From positions 4,464,001 through 4,528,000 of the forward strand of contig JAGUCH010000003.1 of assembly GCA_019096065.1 (NCBI GenBank): a stretch of 64,000 bases of DNA. The letters are read 5' to 3'. The notes beneath the pieces are model-generated. The model saw only the letters and a list, made by a program, of their open reading frames with translations. It was not told where the DNA came from and made no database searches. The translations under genes and the position numbers were made by a program. The stretch comes from Paracyclopina nana. Its lineage: Eukaryota; Arthropoda; Copepoda; Cyclopoida; Cyclopettidae. Below are positions 34,547-47,655 of this stretch, piece after piece. Each line of letters opens with the position of its first letter. Position 1 is the first letter of the stretch.

Positions 34547-35357
34547 TTATCTTTTACCGTAGTATACCCACAAATTCTGCCGTGGCTGAAACGGAACAAA
34601 TATTGGTATACTTGGCTTCTGAACTACATTGATTGGGGAATATTGCTGAACAGTCTTTTCACATATCAGCATTTGCTTAATTAGACAATGTAGGTCATTC
34701 CATTTGCTATCCACATCCAATGCCATACAATGTTCAGAAGAGTGTAGATTGTCTGGCTGCAAGGAGACATTATTAGGATCTGTTTTCAAGCTTGGTTAGT
34801 TTTACTTGTCTATGTGACCAGTTGACGTATCCACGATTAATCGAATCAGATAGATTCTCTCTCCAAGCAAAGTTTCCTTCAATTTGTCGATCAGTTGCAT
34901 ATAGCCAAATACCCCTGAGACCAGCCTAATAAATTAGCATTAGGTTTATCACTTTTTGGTCACATGCATGACTTCAATCTAGCTCATTATGGTTATTGCA
35001 GATGAAAATATGCATGAGACTTTAAAAATATCCAATTCATAGTACATTTATCATTGCTGCGTAAATGTTGTCATTATCAGATCGAGATCTGATGATTGGC
35101 AATGAAGCACCCATGTTGTTGCAAGCTGCAACAGCCTGATCAAAATTGAGGATTAGTTGTGGTTTTACTATTGGACACACAACTTCTCCACCAAACTTTG
35201 TGTAAGCCACGCTGGAGCAGCTCTCTGCAATATTTTTTAATGTGGCTCCCTATTTAGCTATCCCATTGAATTGACTCTTAGAATACACACCTGACATAGC
35301 ATCCTCCAGTAATTCGAGAAAAGTTAAGTAAGCCAAAATTGCACCGTAGAATTGCAT
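34547..35357 (-). CDS. Secreted C-type lectin (QPD type)
   Basis: Minus-strand exons 35289-35357, 35046-35249, 34806-34925 and 34547-34756, about 200 residues. Exon 1 is a signal peptide (MQFYGAILAYLTFLELL). The CTLD is clear once spliced: FDQAVAACNNMGASLPIIRS, IWLYATDRQIEGNFAW, YVNWSHRQPDNLHSSEHCMA and WNDLHCLIKQMLICEK, with the four canonical Cys. Splicing creates QPD, the motif that usually selects galactose-type ligands with calcium, and WND supplies the second calcium-site residues. Such lectins act in recognition of microbial or self glycans outside the cell. The weak point is the first intron: only 39 nt with a GGT|GTGTAT donor, since the better CAG|GTGTGT donor breaks phase. The signal peptide exon could therefore differ. 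It is divergent from TBK1. Confidence 0.8.
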
Positions 35358-35698
35358 GGCACGAGATTACTTCTTTCTGATCATTAATCATCACAGAGCA
35401 GCAACATGAATTTATTACCGTGCCTCATTGTAACTAAATGCCAAAAAAAGTCGCGAGATGGCGGCGCGTTCGCACGTCGGTAAAATAAACAAATATCGAC
35501 TGGAGCGCGTGAAAAAAAGAAAATGAAGATGATGACGTTGCCTGCCACCGGGCTTAGGCAGTAGCTACCTGAGCGACAGTAGTGAACTGCATCATTGGAA
35601 TATCTCACGCTGAAACGAACGGTTTGGTCGAATTTTACGACGGGAGAAAACGCCCTGCAGAATAATCATGAATATTAATAAGTGAAAAGCAAGCCAAA
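35358..35698. promoter_or_regulatory. Bidirectional promoter, C-type lectin / TBK1
   Basis: Only 341 bp separate the two ATG codons. The centre is GC-rich and includes GAGATGGCGGCGCG (35456-35469, YY1/Pho-like), and GATGATGACGTTGCC (about 35529-35543), a CRE/ATF-like TGACGT. No TATA box is seen near either start, in keeping with a broad shared promoter. Confidence 0.5.
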
Positions 35699-38489
35699 AT
35701 GTCCTTTTTGAGAGGATCTGCAAATTACGTCTGGTGCACCACCAGTGTGCTTGGAAAGGGGGCCACTGGAGCTGTGTTTCAAGTGAGTTATGTCAACTAG
35801 CTGAGGAAATAGCACAGTTTTAATGAAAACTCGAAAAAGAAAAAAAAACTGAAATCCTTGGGACGGCTAGTGAAATGACGCAATTTTCTTATCTGGCATT
35901 ATAGATGTTATTTTATTTTTGAATCATTGGCTAAATGGATTTTATTTTATTCTTTGAATCACTTCATTTGCCAATTTGTGAGCTGGCTAGGTATTAGCCG
36001 ATTAAGTTAAATCAATTAAGTGCTGGCAAACGGTAGTTTCAAAAATAGTCCCATTTTGAAAACGATTACAAACCAGTCTTGCATCAAGAGAAATGTGATT
36101 TTTATGGCTTGACACGGCAAAATAATTTTATGTATTGGAAACTACAGGGCGTGAACAAGCATAATGGAGAAACCGTGGCTGTCAAGACGTTTAACCAACT
36201 GTCACACATGCGACCTCAGGAGGTTCAAATGCGAGAGTTTGAGGTCCTGCAAAAGGTCAAGCATGAAAACATTGTCAAACTGCTTGCAATTGAAGAAGAG
36301 CAAGAGGGACGAGGCAAAGTTATTGTCATGGAGCTTTGTACTGGAGGATCTCTTTTTAACCTACTTGATGACCCCGAAAACAATTTCGGCCTCGACGAGG
36401 ACGAATGGATACTAGTTCTTAGCCACTTGTCAGCTGGCATGAATCACCTCAGGGACAACAATCTGGTGCACAGGTGTGATAATATCCTACAATTTGATAG
36501 CTTCAAATTCAACATAATTTAATCATATTCATAGAGACCTGAAGCCTGGCAACATAATGAAATTCATTAAAGATGATGGCAGTATTGTGTACAAACTGAC
36601 CGATTTTGGGGCAGCTCGTGAGCTCAATGACGATCAACAATTCATGTCTCTCTATGGTACAGAAGAATATCTTCATCCTGATATGTACGAAAGAGCTGTG
36701 CTACGAAAGCCTGTCGGCAAGACCTTTGGGGCCACAGTGGACCTATGGTCCATAGGAGTCACACTATTCCACGTAGCCACAGGCAACCTTCCCTTTCGTC
36801 CGTTCGGAGGTCGCCGTAACAAAGAGACAATGTACTACATAACAACCAAAAAAGCATCCGGTGTTATATCGGGAGTTCAAACCTCTGAAAATGGGCCAAT
36901 TCAGTGGAGCAGAGAATTGCCCAGTACTTGCCTCCTCAGTGCTGGAATCAAAAAACACATCACGCCCCTTCTGGCTGGACTCCTTGAAGTGAATCCACAG
37001 AAGATGTGGACCTTCGACAAGTTCTTCAGCGAAGTCACCAGGATTCTCAACAAAAAGAAAATTCATGTTTTCTTTGTCAACAAGCTCAAAGAGATGAGGG
37101 TGTACCTCGACAAAACGGAAAAACTGGAGGACCTCCAGTTGTTACTCAATGAACAGGCTGAAGTTGAACCTGCTCATCAGATTTTGTTATTTGACAAGAG
37201 CTTCTTGTCACATCACGTGGACAACACCACTCCTGGTACAAGCTACCCTGACACTTCATCGTTGGAACCAATCGTCATGTTTAGTAAAGAAAACAATAAC
37301 GTGGCTTTGGGCATTGACAAGGAAGTGCCCGCCTTCCCAACCTTTCCGAATTTAGTCTCTGTGGAAAATGACGCCACTTTGGCCAAAAATGCATGTGCTG
37401 TTGGCTATGCTTTCCAAAGGAAGATTGAATGCTATTCAAGGTAAAGTCTACATGAAATAAGTTTGTGAAAATTTGGCTCACATTTTTGCTCTCTGTAGGT
37501 GCTCAAAAGTCATGTCACATGTAGCAGTCAGAACCTTGTCTGAAGTGATCAGCCATCAACTAGAAAAACTCCAAGAGATGTGTGACCGATGCAAATCCAT
37601 GACAAAGTCTTCGCACCATCAGGTGTCTTACTTTAAAAGTAGCCATGATGCTCATTTGAAAACGCTTGATTTGCTCACTCACCCTGATGACTCCATAAGC
37701 ATCGATGCCTCTGAATGGATCAAAAGGCTGTCAGAAGCTTGCCAAGATGAGGCCAATAGGATTGAGGACCTCAACAAGAAGTTTGCTGAGCTGTCTCCAG
37801 CCATTGGCCAGCTAAACAAAAAATTCGTGTTGGATCGCCAATTGACTCGTGAATGGCAGGACCTGACCCGTGACATTGCCAACATTGATACGAGCTCCAT
37901 CAAGGCCCGTACATATGTAGCCAAAATGAAAGAATCGTGGCAGCATTTACTACGGGACAGGGCATCGAGAACCCTGACCTATAACGACGAGCAGTTCCAC
38001 ATCCTTGAGAAGATAAAAATGCAAGAAACCATTCGTGTGCTCATGGATCTCCTTCAGACTGGAGTTCAACCTGTGATTCATCAGTTGACTGATGTTCTTG
38101 CAGATTGGTACAAGCTGGCACAAACAACATTCCTTCAAACTGAAATTCTGCATAAGGACATAAGCTTATTCATCGATGAGGTCGACTCCTTTAGCGTGAC
38201 CTTGAAGGCCGCCCAAGAAAGCTACACAACTACTCTCATAGAAGCCATCGATGGCATCAAGTCAGAACTGGAAGCTCAAAATGTGAAGAAGAAGACTATC
38301 AATGGCACAGGAGCTCCCACTGGCGTGGATTCAAAGCAAGTACGGAGAGCCCTCAGGTCCATTCTCACTACTCAAGATGAGGTGTGGGGAATTTTGAGGG
38401 AGAACACTCGCCTCATTGAGCAATTTGGACAAATTGCAATGGCGTCCGCCTCTTTAGACCAGATCGAAATCAGTTCCTTGCCCAAATGA
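35699..38489 (+). CDS. TBK1: TBK1/IKK-epsilon family kinase
   Basis: Four exons: 35699-35782, 36148-36473, 36535-37440 and 37499-38489, 768 residues (human TBK1 has 729). The kinase domain is complete: P-loop LGKGATGAVF, VAVK with catalytic Lys41, HRD at 136-138, DFG at 160-162. The activation loop reads FMSLYGTEEYLHPDMYERAV, in which Ser175 matches the trans-phosphorylated Ser172 of TBK1, and ATVDLWSIGVTLFH follows. A ubiquitin-like region (about 300-390) and two long coiled, helical stretches (scaffold/dimerisation, adaptor-binding C-terminus) complete the IKK-related layout. In animals this kinase acts in innate immune signalling and in selective autophagy by phosphorylating cargo receptors. 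Arthropods usually carry one IKK-epsilon-type gene, so TBK1 versus IKBKE naming is arbitrary. Confidence 0.96.
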
Positions 38490-38708
38490 TTTATTAATGC
38501 AGCCTGTGATAACACAAGAAACAAAGACACCAAAACTTGTAAATAAAGAGCTATGCTAATATCATAATAACTTATATCTTTCGCGAATTATGGCCGTTCT
38601 TAGAACAAAATAGGGGATTTTTTATTTTCCGTCAAATCACTCTGCCGTACTGCGCAATCAAAACAAAACAGTGAAAACACTTTGACAAGCACCTCAAACA
38701 AGGTCGGA

Positions 38709-41700
38709 ATGGCTGAACTAGCTTCTACTACGTCTAATAAAGAACTTCCAATCATTAAGCCATTCACTGAACGACAACTGTTGAGCCTTTACCACAACAG
38801 CCTGCTCAATGAGGTCTCCGTTGAAACGGAGTCCTTTTTGGAAAAGGAAAACAACCTCTACTTTGAAAATAGTCCACTCAAGAACTTACTGTATGAGTAC
38901 ACAAAATCACGAACAGCTCTCAAAGCTAGCGAACGACTGCTTGAAAAGCTGAAAGAAGGGCTCGAAGAGCAAGAAAAGGCTATTTGGACATTGGAACAAT
39001 CACAAGTAGAGAATCATGGAGTGTGCCATGACAAAGTTAAAGTTGTGTCCGTGTGCAAGTTTCAAGTCGCTAGGCACAATGCAGGCGCAGAAAATTCTTG
39101 TTGTAAGACCATGCGAGAAATGCGCGAGGAGCTCTTTGAAAATCATTCCTTGTGCCTGTACAAGACCACCAAGTTGAAGATGAGAATCGACGACTTCATC
39201 AACAAAGCCTGTGGTGGCATTGCAGAAAACCGAGAAGTAGTGATTACCAATATTAGTGTCCTATTTAACTATCAGAGGAAACTCAATGCTAATGATGACT
39301 GCATTCGCGATTCTAGAGCTTGGCTAGACCGCCTTGTCGCGGTGCTCTTACAAAATGGTCCTACATTTAAGGACCACTTGTTCTTGCTCAACCACATTTT
39401 AAGATGTCCTGGTGGAGTTGGGCACTGGTCAGCGCAGTATGTTCAAATTCCAAGCCCAATTTTTGTTGAGGACGAGGACTACTTGAACAACGAGTCGTTG
39501 AATCTTATGGTAGCACTCTTGTCGGTTCTGTTCTCTCCTGTGGAAGGAAGGGTGGATATGCTTCGTGACTTTTGCTTAACAGCCGCACAGACGAAGACTA
39601 ACTCAGATAGTCCCAATTGGGTATCAGTTGACTCGGATGGGGAAGACGATGAGGGAAGATTTTTGTCTGAAGCGCCCTTACGAGAAAACGATTTTGTTTC
39701 TCTGCTCAACCAGTTTCCCTTCGAAGCTCTTTTCAAATACTTGATGAAGATTGGACCCACCACACATTATGATCCTGGGCGATTTTCTACCAATTCCTTC
39801 TTCAAGCTGTTTGCGTTTGGCACCCAATTTGTCAACTTGCTCAAGACTGGCTTACAGAACTTCAGTTCTCCTGCTTACAGACAGTTGTCAAAAAGGTTGG
39901 GTCGTCTTATCAAGCACACCCTTCAGTGCATCACGGATCACTGGCTGTGTTATTTTTACATGAATCAAGCTCACCCGGACGAAATGGCAATGGTTGGTCG
40001 CATAGAGGTGGAATATAACAATTTCTTCTTAAGGGCCGTCATATCAATCTTCCGATCATCTGCGAATGCAGGAATGTGGCAATACTTGGCTGTTGTGCCT
40101 TATAGCAGCATCAGGGAGAACTTTCTTTGGTATGCATACGCCATGTTCCATTTCATGGACCTCTCTGATATTGAGACATTGAGGCAAGACCCTTCATTCT
40201 CCAAAATGGTCTTTGAAAGGATGAGTGACGCGAAGTTTCGGGCTTCCTTTGAAGATACTCTGAGTGGGCTTCCGGATACTGAAATCATGTTCCTTTTGAC
40301 AACTTTCGCTAACATGGCAATCGCTCGTGATTTTGAGCTTTCTAAGCAGTTTGTGTGCACAGTCGTCACTGAGCTTGTTGGTATTGGCTTCCTAAACAAG
40401 CTCACGTCCGACATGTCGTCAAAAGGATGCAAGGACTTACTGGCAAACATTTCGTCCAAGCACCCTCAAGTGTTATCCCATCTTCTCCATTACTTTTCCG
40501 AAGAGCCGCTCCTAGTGGAAGATTCGGTAACTATTCTCAAAATGGTCATTGCATAACAATATGACAATTATTATATATTTATAGGACATTGCTCTCTACA
40601 TTTGTAGAGACCTGGTTTTCCACTCGTGGTTTCCAACTGATGCAGATTTCGATCTTCTGGACTCCTGGCTTACTAAGAAGGCCCTGGCCACCAATTTTAG
40701 CCAACTGAGCAGAATGATATTCAGCAAGATGAATTGGAATTCCCTGCCTTGGGAGCGTCATAAGATCTTATCATTGTCTGTGGTGGAGGCTAGCTTGAGA
40801 TTTGCTCCGGACTCGATTGCAGGCAACTTTTTGCATGATAGCATGAGGCAAGTGTCAAATTTAGCTGGTAAGTTTAGGCGATCACCCGAGTTAATTTTCA
40901 CCTCGTGGGCTTGGGAAATGTGCTCAAGGCTCAAACTGCATCGATTCGATCAGTCTGATTCGAGACAATCGTTTGTTGACTTGGAATTGGACGCAGAAGT
41001 CTTGGGTAGGGCTGTTGCCACCAAAAATCCCCTTGGCTGTTATGTTGCTCTCCAGCTTTGTCAGCCTGGACACCTGATCGAGGATTTCCTTGACCGCGGA
41101 TTGAACTTTTTAGCCATTGTTCTATCAAGTGGTCACTACGATCATGTTTTGGAATGTTTGGTCAACATAACTCCACTAGCTTTCAATCAACCATCGATGC
41201 TCTGTGATAATGAAGATTTCATCAAAGTTATGCATCAAGTCATTTCAATAGACCATACCTATTTGAAAATGGCGAAGGATCTGGTAGTGAGTGACTTTCC
41301 AGGTCCGGTGCTCAAAGAATTTGTCAATATGTTAAGCTATCAGCTAGACAGCAAAGAAGCCTTGTATGATATTAGAAGTGCCCATTCAATCATCGCCTTT
41401 TGGACTAGAGTCATGGTGCAAATACCGAACTGGATGAACACAAGAAGCTCACTGTTCATCCTGGAGCACCTATGCAAAGCATGCGACCCAATAGGCATTA
41501 TTGAACTCAAACGCACAATTCAAGACTTCGATCAAAAGATGCTTGCGCCTTCCACTGGAGGTTTTCTTTCTTGGTTGTCAGTGTCTAAAGCCACCACAAC
41601 TTCTTTAACGTCAGTGATGCAGGAATTTCCATGGACCTCTTTCTACGTACTTGAAGTTGAAGAACAGAGGGAAGAAGTTGTGCGTTTTTGGAAGGCTCTT

Positions 41701-44700
41701 GTGGAGAAACTGTCCGATGGGTGCGTTTCTGTTGAAAAATGCCAAAAAGACATCATGAATGAGGCACACTTTCCAGAATATGCCACCAATATCAATGCAT
41801 TGCCAATCTACAAGTGGTGTCAGATGATCTTGGATTGTCCACAAGATGAGCCAATGCAGGTTGCCTTTGCTCAAAAGTTCTTCAAGTACTTCACTGCGAG
41901 CAGTGCAAATGACAAGCCGAAGGTTGGCCGGTTCTTTTTTGAAGGCATGATCAATGCTCACTATTTTGGTAGAGTTGTGGCTAAGTTTAAGGTGATTGAA
42001 GACCACTATACCAAAGAGGGAAATGCATTGGCTAATGTATTCTGCGCTTTTGGATTATGGCTTAAAGATATGCTCATATTGGACGAAAAACTACATGTGC
42101 CAACATTGAGCCCCCAAATGTGCCCTGATCTACTGAGCGAAATCTTAGATTCAAGCAAGGTAATTATAATTTTTAGGCTGTTTCACTGTATTTTTAATTA
42201 AGCTATTTTATGTCAAGGGAGTCAACTTGTCTATGGTGGCAAATGAGGAGTTTTCGGCAATGCTGAAGCAGGGCAGATCGGAGTGGATGCGACTTCATTT
42301 CAGGCCAAACAAGTTAGCCTTAGATCATGCATTGGACTCAAAGGAAGAATGCAAAGTAGGACCCGACATGACATTGGGCTCCTTCGACAATCCCACTCCT
42401 TTGTTGCTTCAAAATTCTCTACAGACAAGCATCCGGCACATCAGTGATGCATGGTTTGTCAGTCCAATTGCTTTTGAGCCTCTAGTCTCACCACTTATTG
42501 ACGCTCTTCGAGAATATGGAACGTAAGTCAAGTGTTCACGTGATTTCTGGAATTTAAATATTCATCAAACTCAATCACTTTTGTAGCAAGTTTGATGAGC
42601 TTAAACGTGAGTTTGGATCGTTAATGTGCTCCTATAAGGAGTTGGTGGGCGGCCTTTACGTCAATGTCAAAACGGAGCAATGGACAAAAGGCTCGTGCAT
42701 GGGAACGACTGGTCCGAAGGGCCAAAAGTACGAATGCGCAGGCTCTGCTGCAATTTGCCACAAGTTCTCTCAAGCACAGCTCCAAGAGGTAGTGGACCAA
42801 AAGATCAAATCCAACAAAGATGCCTTGTCTAAGGTTCTAGCAAATGCTGTGCAGCCTATTCAGACTCCAATCATTTCTGCATTTGTTCTGCTGGAGGATG
42901 TCGTGGAGTAAGTCTAAATTGAGATCTCCTTAAGCAATTATCCGCTAACATAGCTGCATTTATAGGTACCTTATGAAGATGTACTTCCGACACTTGAGTT
43001 TGTCCCCTGGACGAGGACCTACTCAATCACTAATGCATTATCGCCAAATGGGCGTCATGCTTTTCTACTTGCTGGTGGACTGTTTGGGAGAAGAAACGAG
43101 CGTGTGCCCGCCGTTGCTAAATTTGCTGACAATATCTTTCGAAAAGCTGGGCCAAGCCGTAATATCCGAACACCCTGACCAATGTTTGCCACTACTGCAA
43201 AGAATATGCTCCAAGCCAGACTTGGCATCGATCTTGTCCCCCATTTTCACCCCAGGCTGTAGCGATGCTCCCACATTTCTGAAGATGTACCATATGATAT
43301 CTGGCATGACAGATGAAAACTCGTGCTTGGCATTTACGCTGCTATCAAAAATGAACGTTGATGCGTGGGCAACGAAAGCAACAGAAAAAGAGACTTCTCA
43401 ATTGATAGCCTGCTTAGGAGAAGCCTTTCAGAGGACTGGACCCAAAGTGGATGCAAAAAGGCAAATGATCCATGATCTGCACCGAACGCATCTATCAATG
43501 ATGTTTCTACACAATTTTCCCGAGCATTTGCAACAAATTGTTCATTTTCTATTGGTGCAGACAGAGAGCGCTGTCCTCGATCCCAATGTGTGGGTAGATT
43601 TGGTCAACTCTTTGCTTCCAAAAGATACTGTCCGACCGCAAACTTGCCCATCTGCTTGGGAAGCCCTTCTGAAATCAGCATTAATCAATGAAAACGGCTC
43701 GCTCATAGGAGTAGAGGAGGTAAGCTACTTTTGAAATTTTCGCATCCAATTACATCATGCATTATGTGTATCAGGTTCAAATGCTTCACATGATGCTATC
43801 AACTCATTTCAACCATGAGAGAAGAACAGTGGGTTTACACGGGCTATACTCAAAATATAAAAACTACACCGTGCCCTTGGCTGCAATCATGTGTCTCGAC
43901 GTTGGCTGCTATGTAAAGCTGCTATCGAACAATGCCGAAAGTAAGTGTCAAATTTCCCTTAATTAACATTAGTTCATACTTTGTAGTAACTTCTCATTGA
44001 TAGACATTAAACACTTGTTTGATTGGACATCGTACGTCTTTGAGCCTTGGCTCATTCCATTGTCTGACGTACAAAGGCAAGAAACGGCGGCATGGATCCA
44101 GCAGTTTGCGGAATCAACCAAAGTCATGTTTCCTTGGGCCCCTGGTGATGTTAAAGCGGTGACACCCATGCTTGTTGCTTACTCTAACTGCGTCACCTAC
44201 ATTGACCAAAAGCTTCCTACGTCTGAACGAAGTGCTCTCTCGCACCTATTGGAGCTGTACTGCCTCAAGTTTGCCAATCCCGCCATCAAAGACTTCATTC
44301 TCGCTCCAATACACACTCACTGGCTTTCACTTGAATGGAGCAAGTTCGTTCCAAAAGAAGAAGACATGAACAGATTGGCAACCGTTCTCGACACTTTCAT
44401 CCCTCTGTGCCACGAGTTCCTCGGAAGGGTTTTCGTCAAGTTTCCTTGGGATACGATTCTAGGTTCACCCTACAATGTTCAATCTATCGCACCCAACATT
44501 CTCCACGTCATCGTGAAACTTTCCTCCGAGCCCCAAATCCGTCAGGTAAAACGCTGAACCCTTTCACATAGATTGATGTCGATTGAATGCTCTCTGACTT
44601 TCAGAGCAACGAGCTAATGAAGCTAATCAATATTGAGATCACTGATGAAATGTGGCCTAAAATTTCGGCATCTCGTTACGAGAGTCTGATGCACTGGTAC

Positions 44701-46086
44701 ATTATGTCAGTGGATCCTAAGGTGGCGCTTGAAGCAGATGACAATCATCTTTTAGATGCAAGAGTGTTCCAGTAAGCCAAATATTAAGTCACTTTTTTTA
44801 TTCTCTACATTTGAAAAAAATGTTTCCTAAAACCAGAATCCTTCGAATTGGAAGTGGCATTGATCCTAACGCTAGCGATGGAAGGCCGGAATGTGTGCGA
44901 AAAACCAAAGTGTACATCATGTGCGTAGTCAAGCTTTTTTCAGCATGTGGTTGCAAGCACAAAAACTACCTAACTCTCCATGAGAAAGAGCTGGAGAAGG
45001 CTATCCACAAATTGGTTGATGATATTGGCGACTTTGCCATAAGGTCAGAGATAAATGACTGCGAGGATATGGTGAAAGCTGTGATGGGGTTGATGAACTC
45101 ACCTTCACCAATAATGCCTAAAATAGTTCTTAGCAGCATCTCTGAATCCTGGCTCCGAATGGTGGATCACTCGAAGGCAGCCTTTTTCATTGGAAAACTA
45201 TTGAAGCATGTCTCTACTTTGATTGCTAGCCCCTCGTGGATTAGTGATGTCATTGAGGTAAGCCTCGAAGCTCATTTCTACGAGAATGACAGTTCGAGTC
45301 CCAAATGGAACGAGATTCTGCCCCTGATGCAATTACCAACAGACAAGGAGAAATACCAGCAATGCTTACAAAGGGCTGTGTCTGAAGGTCACTGTTTGCT
45401 CCTGTTTGCTGCCATGAGAATTTCCCGAAGCAAATGCTCATCCATTGTGGAGGAACGAGCGCTTATGTCAACCTTGCTCGATTATTTCAGACACTTTGAG
45501 CTGAGTGAAAAAAGTGAGCCCAAGATTGCCCTTCTTTTTCGTGAAACAATTGCCCTTTGTGAGCGCCAAATAGCATGCGGCACACCTGAGCCAGTGGTGG
45601 CAAAATGTTTGCTGGATTTCATCGAGGTGTTGGCTCCTTTGGTTGGCCTTGAGGGTCGAACATGGGACTTTTTGGGGGCCCTTGGCCTCTCTTCCAAGTT
45701 TACTTCTCCTCCAAGAGCAAAATTTCTGGCTATGGCACTCATTTTCTTCATACACAAACACTTGCTGCAAGGCCCCCGCATCAGGTTGAAAAGGTAATAT
45801 TCTTCTTCCCTAAAATATGCCATTGCTAAATTAATGAGTCGTTCCATTTAGCGTTGAAGTGCCTGAAAAGGAAGAGGCAGGCTACCTATTCCCTGAGAAA
45901 GTGTCAAAATTAGAGGAGGAGATCAAAGGGTTGCTCCAGAAACCGAGCTATTTTGGCCTGAGTGAGCTCATCGAGTGGGTGCTGATGGTGATGAATTCTG
46001 CAAGTAGCTTTGAGGATGCTGAAAAGTTCCTCTCTTTTATAATATGTGACAACTTGTACACTGAAAGATACCATCACATTCAGTGA
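38709..46086 (+). CDS. EPG5: Ectopic P granules protein 5 (autophagosome-lysosome tether)
   Basis: Ten exons: 38709-40526, 40585-42159, 42218-42522, 42587-42907, 42966-43719, 43775-43940, 44004-44545, 44605-44771, 44837-45793 and 45852-46086; phases agree, 2,279 residues against about 2,580 in human. It is a huge alpha-solenoid without enzymatic motifs. Matching landmarks along the family include HWLCYFYMNQAHPDEMAMVG, VEYNNFFLRAVISIF, FTSWAWEMCSRLKLHRFDQS, LEHLCKACDPIGIIEL, CAGSAAICHKFSQAQLQEVV, ILSPIFTPGCSDAPTFLKMY, HLFDWTSYVFEPWL and a final FLSFIICDNLYTERYHHI. EPG5 is a Rab7 effector that binds LC3 and SNAREs to drive autophagosome-lysosome fusion. The start is the first in-frame ATG in good context (GGAATGG). 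The acceptor of exon 3 (TGTCAAG) is weak. It lies 219 bp downstream of TBK1. Confidence 0.92.
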
Positions 46087-47655
46087 AATCTCTTGTGATG
46101 ATAAACTTGGTGCAAGTCTGAGTACACAGCTAATTTATTGGCATTTAGTGCACATACCCATTTTAGGTCAAGTTGGAGCATAAAATCTCATAAATTAGGG
46201 CTGGAGCTGTCTGTTCCATAGTCTTGCATCATCAGGTGAGAAAAAGTGCGGCTAGTGCCTCTCACGACGTCATGGCCCATACAAGAAGAAGGGTCTTTTA
46301 ATGAGGGAAGATGAATGACGAGTCCCAAGTTTTTGCATTGGAATGTAGAGTTTCGCACACAACGCAGCAGCCGCGCATCACATCGCTCTCATGCTCACAC
46401 TTACCTTTAAGCTTTGGATATGTAGCGCAATTGACACTAAACGCGCAGCCGCGCGCCATCAAAATCAGGAGATCAACTTGAGCACTTTGTGTCCAGCATC
46501 CGTCTACCGAGCTCCTCCTCAGTTTACTAACACAAAAAAACGGGCATTTGGTAAGTTGCACCCGCAGGTCTGAAGAATGGCTACAATGAGATTTTGCGCC
46601 ATTTTTGGGCTGCGAGATGGTATCTGCTTAGCATCAGTCAGTCTATGGAGGCTTCGTATATGGAGAAAATGGCTGACACGCGCGTAGAGCCCATTGATTG
46701 CCCCTCTATTCTTTTTTGGGCCATCAGATCGTCGTTATTAGTTGAATTGGGTCGTTTTTTCCCGCAGAGCTTTCTGTCATTTCTAGCTGCATGCAGCCTT
46801 GGAATTTGCGCGAACACCTGGCAATTGGGGTTACACTCACAAAAAGAGCTCAATGATTATTAGTAAAACAGGCGAGCTGTCAGGAAAGTCGTTCATTATC
46901 CTCCAAAGCGAGTGTTTTCACAGAAAACACCTTTTTTCCTCCTCTCAGTAGTAATGCTGCTCAATCTACGAGGTGGTGACATAAAATCGGATTTTATGGG
47001 CGCGCAGGAGATTTATGCCAACGATGGACGGTAAAATCACCTAAAAGCTGGTGTGAATTTTTCTCGCCCACATTTGTGCTAATACTCTGTCATAGCCCAA
47101 GTTTGCGTGGGCTCCAATTATTACCGCGCTAGCTGCAGTTAATGAGTCGTCATCAGAGACCAAAAAGGCCATGATCAAACCGAGCCGAAAATTCCGCCCT
47201 CTGCCTACTTTTAAAGGCTGTTGCAAAATTGCTGCATTGCACCAGGAGATTGAATTGAGCGTCTAGAGATGCGTATCACCGGTGACTAGATGTAGTACAC
47301 AAATGGTGACCAGCAATCTTAGCCATGTCTTGTCACCATTTTCAGCGTGTGGGCGAATGTAAAAGATGCAGGGGTAAAAACACTTGTATCGCCATGTAGG
47401 GATGATTCAGGGCAACTTTTCAATTTTTGATTGTGCACCCTGAGAGTCGACCTTAGTTTGATATACCAGAAGTATATCGTGCAGCAGTGGCAGTCGGTTC
47501 GCGATCTGGTGGTGGTAGTCATCATACCCATTTATGGCTCGTGTTACCAAACAGCTCGCGCTCATGATGCACATGTGGCGCTGCTGTGAGATCTCACCCA
47601 GAGTCCTTTTTCAGCTTCATCATGGCCCTGAAGTAGTGAACAAGCTACAATTATC
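46087..47655. other. Intergenic, no gene seen
   Basis: Mixed-composition spacer with several GC-rich patches (GCGCAGCCGCGCGCC near 46440). ORFs are short and without motifs. It should contain the EPG5 3' UTR and the promoter of the CCP/EGF gene. Confidence 0.45.

Noticed and set aside
46594-46863. 89-codon ORF upstream of the CCP/EGF gene
   Set aside because: Random-looking composition, no splice continuation and no domain.
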